A stretch of DNA of 64,000 nt from UBA1756 sp045222555 (GCA_045222555.1 JBGUYY010000088.1:129200-193199), one strand, 5' to 3'; positions 54,221 through 61,570 are shown, numbered from the stretch's first letter. The notes: generated by a model from the letters alone, not told the origin. Numbers and translations are program-made.

Positions 54221-55228
54221 ATGAACAAGCCACATAAGCGAAAAAAAACAATAAAAGTCTTTGAAGCTTTTGCCGGTTATGGCGGTGCTTCTTATGGTCT
54301 CAAACGATCTGGTATTAAATATAAAGTTGTAGGGTTTTCGGAAATCGAGCGAAGTGCAAACAGAATATTGCACCATAATTTCCCTGAAATTCATAATTAT
54401 GGTGATATTGTTAGTATTAGAGAGGATTTAGAAAAAAATCCGAATGCAATACCTAACTTTGATTTATTTACAGGCGGATTCCCTTGTCAACCATTTTCAT
54501 CTGCCGGGTTAATGAGAGGAGAAAATGATGAAAAGGGACGAGGGACATTGATATATGAAATCATACGGATATGTCAAATAAAAAGACCTAAATACATTTT
54601 ACTTGAAAATGTGAGAGGTTTTTTAGCAGAACGTTTTAAGGAAACACGTGAGGCACTGCAAAAGGGATTAAGAGATTATAATATTCGTATGCAAGTTCTT
54701 AATTCTAAAGATTATGGCATACCTCAAAATAGAGAACGCCTATGGATATTTGCTTCTACGGATGAAATCCCTATGGAATTTTCAATGGTACCACCTATGC
54801 CTGAAGAAGATCGCCCAAGATTAAAAGAGTTTTTAGATAAAACACCGCCTTCTGACATGTATTTATCTGACAAACAGGTGGAACACTTGCAAGAGGTTCA
54901 CGGCAAACATGGACTTAAGAGCTTTATTGTTAATGAGCCACTTTGTTTAGATATATATAATCATAAAATTAAAACAGATGGACTATGTAATACTATAACA
55001 GAACCCAGCCATAACATTACACGAATTGTTGAACCAATTGGAGAAGATGGTAAATTAAGAGTAAGAAAGTTATCAATTACAGAACAATTTCGTTTAATGG
55101 GGTTTGCGGACGGTGAAATATCTTTTCCAAATGATTTGAATTATCGGGAAATATCCGCTCGTGCTGGTAATGGTTGGGATGTTAATTTAGTTGGTAGATT
55201 ATTAAAACATATTTTTTCACAATTATGA
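54221..55228 (+). CDS. DNA cytosine-5 methyltransferase
   Basis: The 335-residue protein has the ordered m5C motifs: I (FEAFAGYGGASYGLKRSG), the catalytic IV (GGFPCQPFSSAG, Cys89), VI (YILLENVRGF), VIII (the PQNRERLWIFAS block) and the C-terminal X (ISARAGNGWDVNLVGRLL). The target-recognition region between VIII and IX is short. The recognition sequence cannot be predicted. It should protect host DNA for a cognate nuclease. It begins 14 bases after the AIPR gene and overlaps the next gene by 4 bases (ATGA), so expression is coupled. Base composition is AT-rich. Confidence 0.93.
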   Translation: MNKPHKRKKTIKVFEAFAGYGGASYGLKRSGIKYKVVGFSEIERSANRILHHNFPEIHNYGDIVSIREDLEKNPNAIPNFDLFTGGFPCQPFSSAGLMRGENDEKGRGTLIYEIIRICQIKRPKYILLENVRGFLAERFKETREALQKGLRDYNIRMQVLNSKDYGIPQNRERLWIFASTDEIPMEFSMVPPMPEEDRPRLKEFLDKTPPSDMYLSDKQVEHLQEVHGKHGLKSFIVNEPLCLDIYNHKIKTDGLCNTITEPSHNITRIVEPIGEDGKLRVRKLSITEQFRLMGFADGEISFPNDLNYREISARAGNGWDVNLVGRLLKHIFSQL

Positions 55229-55824
55229 CTATAGATTTAGCATCGTTTGCGTTTGGTTGTACCCTTTTAGAAGGTACAGGAACTCCCCCTTGGGGAACAG
55301 CATTGGGGCAGCATAAGCCTGACTACATGTTCACACACGATGGTTTTAAGGACTTGTTAGCTGGCATGGTATATAATGCTGTGCCACTGAAACAAGTGAA
55401 TCTTCCTATTGGCCGGGGTGGTTGTGTCGTATCTGGGCAAGAAGATACCAATATCCAACTTGCTTCAGTTTTCCATAATGTTTTTGTAAATGGGAAAAGA
55501 ATTAATAAGCCTTTTACAATGATTATATACAAAGAAGATTCATCTTCTCACGCTGGTCGAAGACATTTGAAATATAATCCAAAAACTTCTTTTCGACAAA
55601 AAGATGGATTTGTTTGTACCAATGAAGACTTTTTAAATGAAGTTCGCAAAGCCTTTTCCTTGTCTGAAGATGCTTGTTGGTTCGTATATCAGATTGATGC
55701 TTCTCTTCAAACAGAATTGCACTTATCTGCAATTTTCGTAAACAAGCAGCATTCTGTTACATACGCAGATAGTCGTGATCGAAAACAGAAATGGAATGAG
55801 TTGATTGAGTTAAATAGCAAATAA
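55225..55824 (+). CDS. Unrecognised protein coupled to the methyltransferase
   Basis: The 199-residue protein starts inside the last codon and stop of the methyltransferase gene (ATGA overlap). I do not recognise a family or a catalytic signature. It contains FAFGCTLLEGTGTPPWGTALGQHKPDYMFTHDG-like N-terminal sequence, glycine-rich PIGRGGCVVSG, and a C-terminal part with HLSAIFVNKQHSV. No signal peptide or membrane span is seen. Position next to an m5C methyltransferase and before an HNH gene suggests a restriction or specificity component, but this is inference from context only. Confidence 0.7.
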   Translation: MTIDLASFAFGCTLLEGTGTPPWGTALGQHKPDYMFTHDGFKDLLAGMVYNAVPLKQVNLPIGRGGCVVSGQEDTNIQLASVFHNVFVNGKRINKPFTMIIYKEDSSSHAGRRHLKYNPKTSFRQKDGFVCTNEDFLNEVRKAFSLSEDACWFVYQIDASLQTELHLSAIFVNKQHSVTYADSRDRKQKWNELIELNSK

Positions 55825-55862
55825 TAAAAAAGGATAAAAAAACTATAGTAAAAGGAGAAATT

Positions 55863-56111
55863 ATGGCTTATAGTAAAGAAACATTGGATAAGATTTGGGA
55901 CAAAGGTATTGTGATACGTGGTAAGAACCCAGACAAGTATAGAAAAGATATTAATGGGAATGTGATGTATAGACAATCCTATGGAAAATTCTCGGAAATG
56001 GGTTGGAATGTGGATCATAAGAAAGCCAAAGCGAATGGAGGGTCTGATAGTTTAAGAAATCTTCAGCCGATGAATTCTAGAGCGAACTCAAGTAAAGGGA
56101 AAAAGAAATAG
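55863..56111 (+). CDS. Small HNH endonuclease
   Basis: The 82-residue protein is nearly a bare HNH nuclease domain: GWNVDHKKAKANGGSD (the first His with its Asp), then LRNLQPMNSRANSSKGKKK (the Asn and the terminal Asn-x-x-K part). It probably cuts DNA with one metal ion. The N-terminal half (YSKETLDKIWDKGIVIRGKNPDKYRKD) is charged and might contact DNA or a partner. It starts 38 bases after the unknown 199-residue gene and ends the AT-rich run, so it is the leading candidate for the nuclease of the system. Confidence 0.82.
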   Translation: MAYSKETLDKIWDKGIVIRGKNPDKYRKDINGNVMYRQSYGKFSEMGWNVDHKKAKANGGSDSLRNLQPMNSRANSSKGKKK

Positions 56112-56156
56112 GAGTCTGTTGTTTTCTTTTTTTGACCAAAGGTAAAATATAAATTG

Positions 56157-56164
56157 TATTTTTG
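56157..56164 (+). promoter_or_regulatory. -7 box for the Fic gene
   Basis: TATTTTTG followed by CG; a TTTG at 56131-56134 gives a plausible -33 element with a 22-base spacer. The Fic gene therefore has its own promoter separate from the defence run. Confidence 0.65.
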
Positions 56165-56189
56165 CGTATTGAAATAAAGAAATCAGAAA

Positions 56190-57356
56190 ATGACAGAAAA
56201 TTATAAAATTCCCACATTACCACTGCCATACGATTTGGAGACAAAGAGAATCCTCAAGCAGCTGAACCGTTCCAATCGAAAACTTGCTGAGTTGAAAGGT
56301 GTTGCCCAAACCATCCCCAACGAACAAATTCTCATCAGCACCTTGACTTTACAAGAAGCAAAGGACAGCTCAGAGGTGGAGAATATTGTCACGACTCAAG
56401 ACGACCTCTATCGTGCCGGACTAGATACCAACCTTCAGTTTATCAATGCTGCCACAAAAGAAGTTTTGTATTATAGGGAGGCCATCACAGAAGGATTCAA
56501 ACTGGTAAGGAGCAAAAACATCTTGACCTTGAACGACATCAAGCACGTTCAACAGATACTGGAACAAAACACCGCAGGATTTCGCTCGACACCAGGTACC
56601 CAATTGAAACGGAGCAGCGACGGTGAAGTGGTTTACACTCCGCCGCAAGACGGACAGGCCATCAAACAGTATATGGAGAACCTCGAACTTTTCATTAACG
56701 ATGACGATACCATTCAATTGGATCCGCTGATTAAAATGGCGATTATACATCATCAGTTTGAAAGCATACATCCCTTTTACGATGGCAACGGACGAACGGG
56801 AAGAATCATCAACATACTCTATCTGGTGATTACCGGACTGTTAGATTTGCCCATCTTGTATTTAAGCCGATACATCACCCGCAACAAAAGTGATTATTAT
56901 AGGTTGATTCAAGCTATCAGAGACAAAAAGGGAAATAACGCTAAAGAATGGGAAGAATGGATATTGTTTGTCTTAAAGGGAGTGGAAATGACCGCTGAAG
57001 ACACCATCTCTTTGGTGAAAAGCATTGGCATAATGATGGATGAGTTTAAACACGTTCTTCGTCCTGTTTTTGGTGCCAAATACAACCATGAATTGTTGAA
57101 TGGTATGTTTTATCACCCTTATACCAAAATTGAACATATAGAAAACAACCTCCAAGTTTCACGACAAACCGCAGCAAAGTATCTTGAAAAAATAGTTTCA
57201 TTAGGGTTGCTTACCAAACAGCGCATCTGGAAGGAGAATTACTACACAAACACAAAACTCATTGATTTATTTGTGAGATTTGGTGAGACGAATAATGTGG
57301 GGAACGTTCCCGACAGCATAGAATCCATTCATGTTACAAAAATAGCAGAAAGTTAA
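56190..57356 (+). CDS. Fic-family protein (class II, AMP-transferase type)
   Basis: The 388-residue protein has the Fic motif HPFYDGNGRTGR (His194) and the N-terminal inhibitory motif SSEVEN (Ser60...Glu64-Asn65), so it is a class II Fic enzyme held inactive by its own helix. The C-terminal ~90 residues contain a winged helix (IENNLQVSRQTAAKYLEKIVSLGLL). Fic enzymes transfer AMP from ATP to hydroxyl side chains; the target is unknown. It could be a regulator or a toxin. It has its own promoter, and its base composition is less extreme than that of the island before it, so membership in that system is doubtful. Confidence 0.87.
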   Translation: MTENYKIPTLPLPYDLETKRILKQLNRSNRKLAELKGVAQTIPNEQILISTLTLQEAKDSSEVENIVTTQDDLYRAGLDTNLQFINAATKEVLYYREAITEGFKLVRSKNILTLNDIKHVQQILEQNTAGFRSTPGTQLKRSSDGEVVYTPPQDGQAIKQYMENLELFINDDDTIQLDPLIKMAIIHHQFESIHPFYDGNGRTGRIINILYLVITGLLDLPILYLSRYITRNKSDYYRLIQAIRDKKGNNAKEWEEWILFVLKGVEMTAEDTISLVKSIGIMMDEFKHVLRPVFGAKYNHELLNGMFYHPYTKIEHIENNLQVSRQTAAKYLEKIVSLGLLTKQRIWKENYYTNTKLIDLFVRFGETNNVGNVPDSIESIHVTKIAES

Positions 57357-57480
57357 CGTGAAAAAAGTGTCATGTTAAAAATTTTTCGTTTTTTTAACCT
57401 GATAAAAACATCAGGTCGAGTTTTGAGAAAAAATTTAACTTGAAAAACACCCATTTCAAATATACATAACCATAACCTTC

Positions 57481-57636
57481 ATGTCCTGCCTCCGCGTTCT
57501 GTTAGCCATCATCTTCCCGCCGCTGTCGGTTATCGACAAGGGCTGCGGCTCCTTCCTGATTGTGCTGATCCTTACCGCCATCGGCTGGGTGCCCGGCGTC
57601 ATCGGCGCGCTCATCATCCTCAACAAGAAAGAATAA
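57481..57636 (+). CDS. YqaE/Pmp3-family small membrane protein
   Basis: A 51-codon gene from ATG 57481 to TAA 57634-57636 codes for a protein with two hydrophobic helices. It starts MSCLRVLLAIIFPPLSV, continues through GCGSFLIVLILTAIGWVPGV and ends ALIILNKKE. This is the UPF0057 pattern (the PPLxV and GWxPGxxxAL blocks). Family members sit in the membrane and are induced by stress or maintain membrane potential; the exact role is unknown. It is followed after 3 bases by the MutT-type gene, so the two may be cotranscribed. Confidence 0.85.
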   Translation: MSCLRVLLAIIFPPLSVIDKGCGSFLIVLILTAIGWVPGVIGALIILNKKE

Positions 57637-57639
57637 GCC

Positions 57640-58053
57640 ATGAAAACCATCACCGTTTCCGCCGCCATCATCCGCGACTCCCAGAACCGCATCTTCGCCA
57701 CCCAGCGTGGAGGTGGTGACTGGAAGGACTGGTGGGAGTTCCCGGGCGGCAAGATCGAGCCGGGCGAAACACCCCAGCAAGCCCTGCGCCGCGAGATCCG
57801 CGAGGAGCTCGATACCGAAATCACCGTCGGCGAACTGTTGCACACCGTGGAATGGGACTACCCCAAGTTCCACCTCACCATGCACTGCTTTCTCTGCACC
57901 GTGGAGCGCGGCTCGCTCACCCTGCTCGAGCACGAGGCCGCCCGCTGGCTCGCCCCCGACGAACTCGCCTCCGTGCAGTGGCTGCCCGCCGACTGGGAGG
58001 TAATTGAGGTGCTGAAAAATCGCGGGACTACCGCTTCACAAACTTCTTGGTGA
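57640..58053 (+). CDS. mutT: Nudix hydrolase, MutT-type
   Basis: The 137-residue protein carries a complete Nudix box, from GGKIEPGE through the ending REIREELD, in the standard Gx5Ex7REUxEExGU arrangement. Upstream it has VSAAIIRDSQNRIFATQRGGGDWKDWWEFPG, matching the MutT/8-oxo-dGTP diphosphatase branch, which removes oxidised dGTP from the nucleotide pool. Other Nudix substrates remain possible. Its 3' end overlaps the convergent esterase gene by 26 bases, so the two transcripts would be antisense over that stretch. Confidence 0.88.
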   Translation: MKTITVSAAIIRDSQNRIFATQRGGGDWKDWWEFPGGKIEPGETPQQALRREIREELDTEITVGELLHTVEWDYPKFHLTMHCFLCTVERGSLTLLEHEAARWLAPDELASVQWLPADWEVIEVLKNRGTTASQTSW

Positions 58054-59299
58054 AAACACCATTGTCGCTCTGCACCTTCAGCTCGTACCATCCGGCCGTG
58101 AAGGCGCTGAGGTTGAGCGTGGTGGCATCTTCCTGCTGGAGTACCAACCGCCCCTGACCATCATACAGATAGCAGGTGAAATGCGGACACGATTCCGGCA
58201 CCTGCAGGTGGAGCTGGTCGCTGGCCGGATTCGGATAAATGGTGAAGTCATCGCTCTCCTGTTCCGTAATGCCGTCGGGCTCGACGGGGGCAGTCGGATA
58301 ATTCAGGTGCTCTGCCATGAAGTTCACCGCGATACGGAAACAGGTGTCGAACTTCTCGGGAATTAAAGTGGTAAAGCCATCAATGTAGAAGCAATGTTCC
58401 TCTCCTTCAAACACATGCATTTCGTGGTCCACCCCGCGGTTGCCGAGGCGCTGGTCGATGTAGTACGAGCCGTACATGTCGGGCAGCACCAGCGAGGTGA
58501 TGCCCAGAAAGTTCTCTTCGTAGGGCGCGCCATAGTAGAACGAAACGGTCTCGTCGGCGGTGCCGTGGACGAGGCAGATGGGAGTCTGGTCGTCGTTGCC
58601 TACGATGTTGGTGTCGAGTATGCCGCCCCACTGGGCCACCAGTCCGGTGATGTTGGGCGAGTAGGACAGGTACTCGGGAAAGCCGGAAGTGTGTACCCCG
58701 CCAAGGTCGCTGTGTCCGCCGATACCCAAAAAGCCTTCATCCTCGTAAGTCTCTTCCGGTCTTTCATTATCATCCATCCACACGCAGTGCATGGAGGCGA
58801 TGGTGCCGGCCGAGTTGCCGATGACAAAGATGCGGTTGGTATCAATCCGGTAGGTGTCGCAGTTGCCCTTGAAGAACCGAACGGCGGCGCTGACATCCTG
58901 TGCGGCCATGTAGGCAGCGCGAATGAAGTTGGTCTCCGAGATGCGGTAAACGGGCAGCAGCCGGTAATCGATGGAGGCGACCACATAGCCGTAATGGCTG
59001 AGCGATTCGGCGTAGGCCACCATGTCGCACCACGAGCGGTTGCCTGCGACGAAGGCGCCGCCGAAGACCGTGATCACCAGCGGACGGTAGGCCATGGTGT
59101 CGCCAACGGGCGCGTAAAAGTCGAAGTACAGCGGGTCGGGATCATCGGAGCCCACGGGTGCCGCGCTGCTGTATTGCACTTCGGTTTGTACGGCGATTTC
59201 ATCGAAAACGGGCGACAAAAACCGCTGTCCGTTCTGTGCCCGCAGCAGCAGGCAGCTACACAAGACGAGGCATATAAAAAGGATAAATTTTTTGCTCAT
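58028..59299 (-). CDS. T9SS-secreted alpha/beta-hydrolase esterase
   Basis: The ATG at 59299 (MSKKFILFICLVLCSCLLLRAQ) gives 423 residues with a signal peptide; the longer form to 59338 reaches into the promoter. The enzyme core has the oxyanion block VITVFGGAFVAGNRS, VVASIDYRLLP, the nucleophile elbow GNSAGTIAS, an acidic residue in LVHGTADE and the catalytic His in EGEEHCFYID. This fits a carboxylesterase or lipase of the Aes/BD-FAE kind; the substrate is not known. The last ~85 residues, from FTIYPNPASDQLH to FVKR, are a type A T9SS sorting domain, so it is exported to the cell surface or medium. Confidence 0.85.
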   Translation of the reverse strand: MSKKFILFICLVLCSCLLLRAQNGQRFLSPVFDEIAVQTEVQYSSAAPVGSDDPDPLYFDFYAPVGDTMAYRPLVITVFGGAFVAGNRSWCDMVAYAESLSHYGYVVASIDYRLLPVYRISETNFIRAAYMAAQDVSAAVRFFKGNCDTYRIDTNRIFVIGNSAGTIASMHCVWMDDNERPEETYEDEGFLGIGGHSDLGGVHTSGFPEYLSYSPNITGLVAQWGGILDTNIVGNDDQTPICLVHGTADETVSFYYGAPYEENFLGITSLVLPDMYGSYYIDQRLGNRGVDHEMHVFEGEEHCFYIDGFTTLIPEKFDTCFRIAVNFMAEHLNYPTAPVEPDGITEQESDDFTIYPNPASDQLHLQVPESCPHFTCYLYDGQGRLVLQQEDATTLNLSAFTAGWYELKVQSDNGVFTKKFVKR

Positions 59300-59327
59300 A
59301 GATGATATTTTATTGAAAATGAGGCCG

Positions 59328-59335
59328 CAAAAATA
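59328..59335 (-). promoter_or_regulatory. -7 box for the T9SS esterase gene
   Basis: On the minus strand TATTTTTG followed by CGG lies 28 bases upstream of the ATG at 59299. Confidence 0.6.
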
Positions 59336-59350
59336 CAAAAAAAATTGTTG

Positions 59351-59358
59351 TATTTTTG
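59351..59358 (+). promoter_or_regulatory. -7 box for vsr
   Basis: TATTTTTG followed by CATCC lies 55 bases before the vsr ATG. It is back to back with the minus-strand box at 59328-59335. Confidence 0.6.
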
Positions 59359-59413
59359 CATCCTATTTCATGGAGCGTCCACCTCTTTACAACCTTAACG
59401 CAAAGCACGAACC

Positions 59414-60037
59414 ATGTCCGACCGTCTCTCCCCAGAACAGCGCCACCGCTGCATGTCGCACATCCGCAGCCGCAACACCAAGCCTGAGCTGAAGGTGCGG
59501 AGGTGGCTGTGGAATCACGGCTACCGCTACCGCCTGTGCGTGAAATCGGTGCCCGGCAGTCCCGACATCGTCATGCGCAAATACCGCACCGCCATTTTTG
59601 TCAATGGGTGTTTTTGGCACGGCCACGGGGTGAAATTGAAAATTGAAAATGGAAAATTGAAAATGGTAGAGCCGCAAAATTTTGCGGCTCTACCCGAGAT
59701 TCTAGAACCGTTGGAAAATTCTCCCTGCTGCAAAATTCCGAATACCAATCGCGATTTCTGGGTCAACAAAATCCGCCGCAACCAGCAGCGCGACCAGCAG
59801 AACTACAAGAATTTGCAGGATAACGGCTGGCAGGTGCTGGTGGTGTGGGAATGTCAGCTCGCGCCCAAAAAACTGGAACAGACGATGTTACAGGTTGAGA
59901 TCCTGCTCAACGAGAATCTCATAGCCACCCTGCATCCCAAGCGGTTGCGCTACGACCAGCCGGACGAAGCGCCCCTGCCCGTTGCCGCCGAACCTGAGGG
60001 GGAGTACCGCTCCCGCACTCCCAAGACCTCGCGGTAA
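59414..60037 (+). CDS. vsr: Vsr-type very short patch repair endonuclease with repeat insertion
   Basis: The 207-residue protein has the Vsr core: RHRCMSHIRSRNTKPEL at the N-terminus, PGSPDIV with the catalytic Asp51, IFVNGCFWHGHG, then CCKIPNTNRDFWVNKIRRN and WQVLVVWECQL. Vsr nicks 5' of T in T:G mismatches that arise by deamination of 5-methylcytosine. In E. coli Vsr the zinc/His block and the following Cys are adjacent, whereas here ~33 residues are inserted (residues 73-105), coded by AATTGAAAA-type repeats and a 28-bp palindrome. The reading frame is preserved. Whether the insertion is tolerated is unknown. An m5C methyltransferase lies about 4 kb upstream. Confidence 0.88.
   Translation: MSDRLSPEQRHRCMSHIRSRNTKPELKVRRWLWNHGYRYRLCVKSVPGSPDIVMRKYRTAIFVNGCFWHGHGVKLKIENGKLKMVEPQNFAALPEILEPLENSPCCKIPNTNRDFWVNKIRRNQQRDQQNYKNLQDNGWQVLVVWECQLAPKKLEQTMLQVEILLNENLIATLHPKRLRYDQPDEAPLPVAAEPEGEYRSRTPKTSR
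59634..59693. repeat. Repeat block with palindrome copy E inside vsr
   Basis: Tandem AAAATTGA/AAATGG-type units (59634-59665) are followed by a perfect 28-bp palindrome (GTAGAGCCGCAAAA at 59666-59679, TTTTGCGGCTCTAC at 59680-59693). It is the same pairing of elements as at hydG. The palindrome has GCC where the other copies have GAC in the arm. It is translated as residues 85-94 of Vsr. Confidence 0.88.
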
Positions 60038-60337
60038 AGTCCCCTCATCCCTTCATCCCTTCATCTTTTCATCCCTTCATCTTTCCTTTTTCGAAAATGC
60101 AAGCAAGTTTCCAAAATTTGCGCTGACGCCCTCGTCTTTTTGTTTGCAATTTTCTCCCTTTTGTTTACAAATCATTGGACTATCTTTGCAAAAATCCCAT
60201 AATTGCTTGCAAAAAAATCCTTTTTATTACGTGAAAATCGAAGGTTTTTCTTTTTCACCGATTTTTGCAATCGGAAATGCGCAACCGATTCCGCGTGTGT
60301 CCCGTCGTAAAAAGGAATCGCTAAAATTCATTCGTTT
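60038..60337. other. Intergenic stretch of 300 bases with CCCTTCATC repeats and a promoter
   Basis: The first part (60041-60085) is a tandem of CCCTTCATC-type units. A -7 box (TATCTTTG, 60181-60188) follows, with TTTG at 60160-60163 as a possible -33 element (17-base spacer). The transcript would have a ~140-base leader that contains a GTGAAAA...TTTTTCAC inverted repeat around 60231-60261. No coding sequence is evident. Confidence 0.55.
60041..60085. repeat. CCCTTCATC tandem repeat, copy 1
   Basis: Variants of CCCTTCATC and CTTTTCATC are repeated about five times directly after vsr. Similar blocks occur at 61571 and 62228. Confidence 0.75.
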
Positions 60338-60691
60338 ATGAGAAAAATTGTTGTGTTGGCCGTCATGGCCTTTTGGTTCGTCTCTGCCGTCTCCGCTCAG
60401 GAGGTGGCCACCAACAAGAAGTTCAACTATTGTGAGTTGGTGTGCAAAAAGAAACTCCTCTCTAACAAGGTGAAATGCTTCATGGATTATGGTCAGCATA
60501 CCTCCATCCTGAACGAAAAACGCAAGATGAAACTGAAGGACGAAGAAGGTAGGGTGCTGAAGTTTGAAAGCAATATCGATGCCCTGAATTTCTTGGGACT
60601 GCAGGGATGGGAGGTGATAGATACTTATTATATCACCATCAAAAAGGATACCTATTTCGGCTACCTGCTCAAACAGGAGGTCACCGAGTAA
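60338..60691 (+). CDS. Small secreted DUF4177-like protein
   Basis: The 117-residue protein has a signal peptide (MRKIVVLAVMAFWFVSAVSAQ). The C-terminal half ends in ALNFLGLQGWEVIDTYYI...YLLKQEV, a pattern like the small DUF4177-type proteins that carry a GWE motif and a final strand. The function is unknown. It has a promoter with a long leader and a lipoprotein gene 31 bases downstream. Confidence 0.6.
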   Translation: MRKIVVLAVMAFWFVSAVSAQEVATNKKFNYCELVCKKKLLSNKVKCFMDYGQHTSILNEKRKMKLKDEEGRVLKFESNIDALNFLGLQGWEVIDTYYITIKKDTYFGYLLKQEVTE

Positions 60692-60722
60692 AACCCAATT
60701 GTTAACCATAAAATTTTTAACT

Positions 60723-60938
60723 ATGAAGAAATTGTTTTTGATGCTGGCGGTGGCCACCCTTATTTTCGGTTTTTCATCTTGTGGAGATGCTGAAAAAGAT
60801 TGCGAATGTTATGTTGATGGTGAACTGTATGACTATGATGAAGATATGACTGCTGAGGAATGCAGGGAGATGGAAGAGGATGTATGGGACGATTTTGAGG
60901 ACGAACCGGCCGTTTCGATCAACTGTTACCACGGCTAA
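60723..60938 (+). CDS. Small acidic lipoprotein
   Basis: The ATG at 60723 gives 71 residues beginning MKKLFLMLAVATLIFGFSSC, a lipoprotein signal with the modified Cys at ~20. The mature part is very acidic (DYDEDMTAEECREMEEDVWDDFEDE) and has four further cysteines (CECY, EEC, NCYHG). I recognise no family. It may be cotranscribed with the preceding secreted protein. The upstream ATG at 60699 would lengthen the signal region and is less likely. Confidence 0.65.
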   Translation: MKKLFLMLAVATLIFGFSSCGDAEKDCECYVDGELYDYDEDMTAEECREMEEDVWDDFEDEPAVSINCYHG

Positions 60939-60972
60939 ATCGCGGTCAGGATTATCGTAGTGCATTTTTTTG

Positions 60973-60980
60973 TAATTTTG
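60973..60980 (+). promoter_or_regulatory. -7 box for the membrane LytTR gene
   Basis: TAATTTTG followed by CAG lies 22 bases before the ATG at 61003. Confidence 0.6.
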
Positions 60981-61002
60981 CAGCTCATAACAACGATGTT
61001 TT

Positions 61003-61548
61003 ATGTTACTAATGATAGATGATGTTTTCCTTCTGCTTGCTGCAGTGTTGTTGGCGGGCTTGCTGGTATATACCGTAATTTCAGGTATTTCCATCGTGCA
61101 GAATACGAAGTCTCGCAAAAAACTGCGGCAGGAGAATGCCGATCTGTTAGCCGAAAACCATGAGCTTCGCACCAAATTGGCGCAATTGGAAGGTCAGACC
61201 AAACCAACTGCGACGTCGCCGGTGTTCGTCCGATTCGGTTCGATGTTGATCCAAGCAGACCGTATCAGTTATATTGTCTCTCAGTCGTTCGACATGCCCG
61301 TGGGTGGCGACTCACGGGTGAAGGTGATTCACTACGCTGATACGGAGAAAACAGACTCTGTCTATGAGACCTTCGATGGGATGATGTCGCAACTCCCAGA
61401 CTATTTCATGCTGGTGAACAAAAACCAGCTGGTCAATCTTCACGAAATCAGTAAGGTGGATGGCTGCACATTGTATCTGCGCAAAGTGCGGATGCCATTC
61501 ACCATTTCCGATTCCAAGTTGTCCGATTTCCTGTCACGATTCCATTAA
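61003..61548 (+). CDS. Membrane-anchored LytTR-type DNA-binding protein
   Basis: The 181-residue protein has one N-terminal membrane span (VFLLLAAVLLAGLLVYTVI), a coiled coil (KKLRQENADLLAENHELRTKLAQL) and a C-terminal LytTR-like domain. The last shows FVRFGSMLIQADRISYIVSQ, the DYFMLVNKNQLVNLHEISKVDG block, and ISDSKLSDFLSRF. LytTR domains bind DNA repeats; anchored to the membrane, this one would work near the inner face. No kinase or receiver is adjacent. Either ATG (61003 or 61012) may be used. Confidence 0.72.
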   Translation: MLLMIDDVFLLLAAVLLAGLLVYTVISGISIVQNTKSRKKLRQENADLLAENHELRTKLAQLEGQTKPTATSPVFVRFGSMLIQADRISYIVSQSFDMPVGGDSRVKVIHYADTEKTDSVYETFDGMMSQLPDYFMLVNKNQLVNLHEISKVDGCTLYLRKVRMPFTISDSKLSDFLSRFH

Positions 61549-61570
61549 ATCGGAATCATCTCAATAGCAT

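Noticed and set aside
56190..57356. Fic gene as part of the defence island
   Set aside because: It has its own promoter and a less AT-rich composition. It may be a neighbour only, although membership is not excluded.
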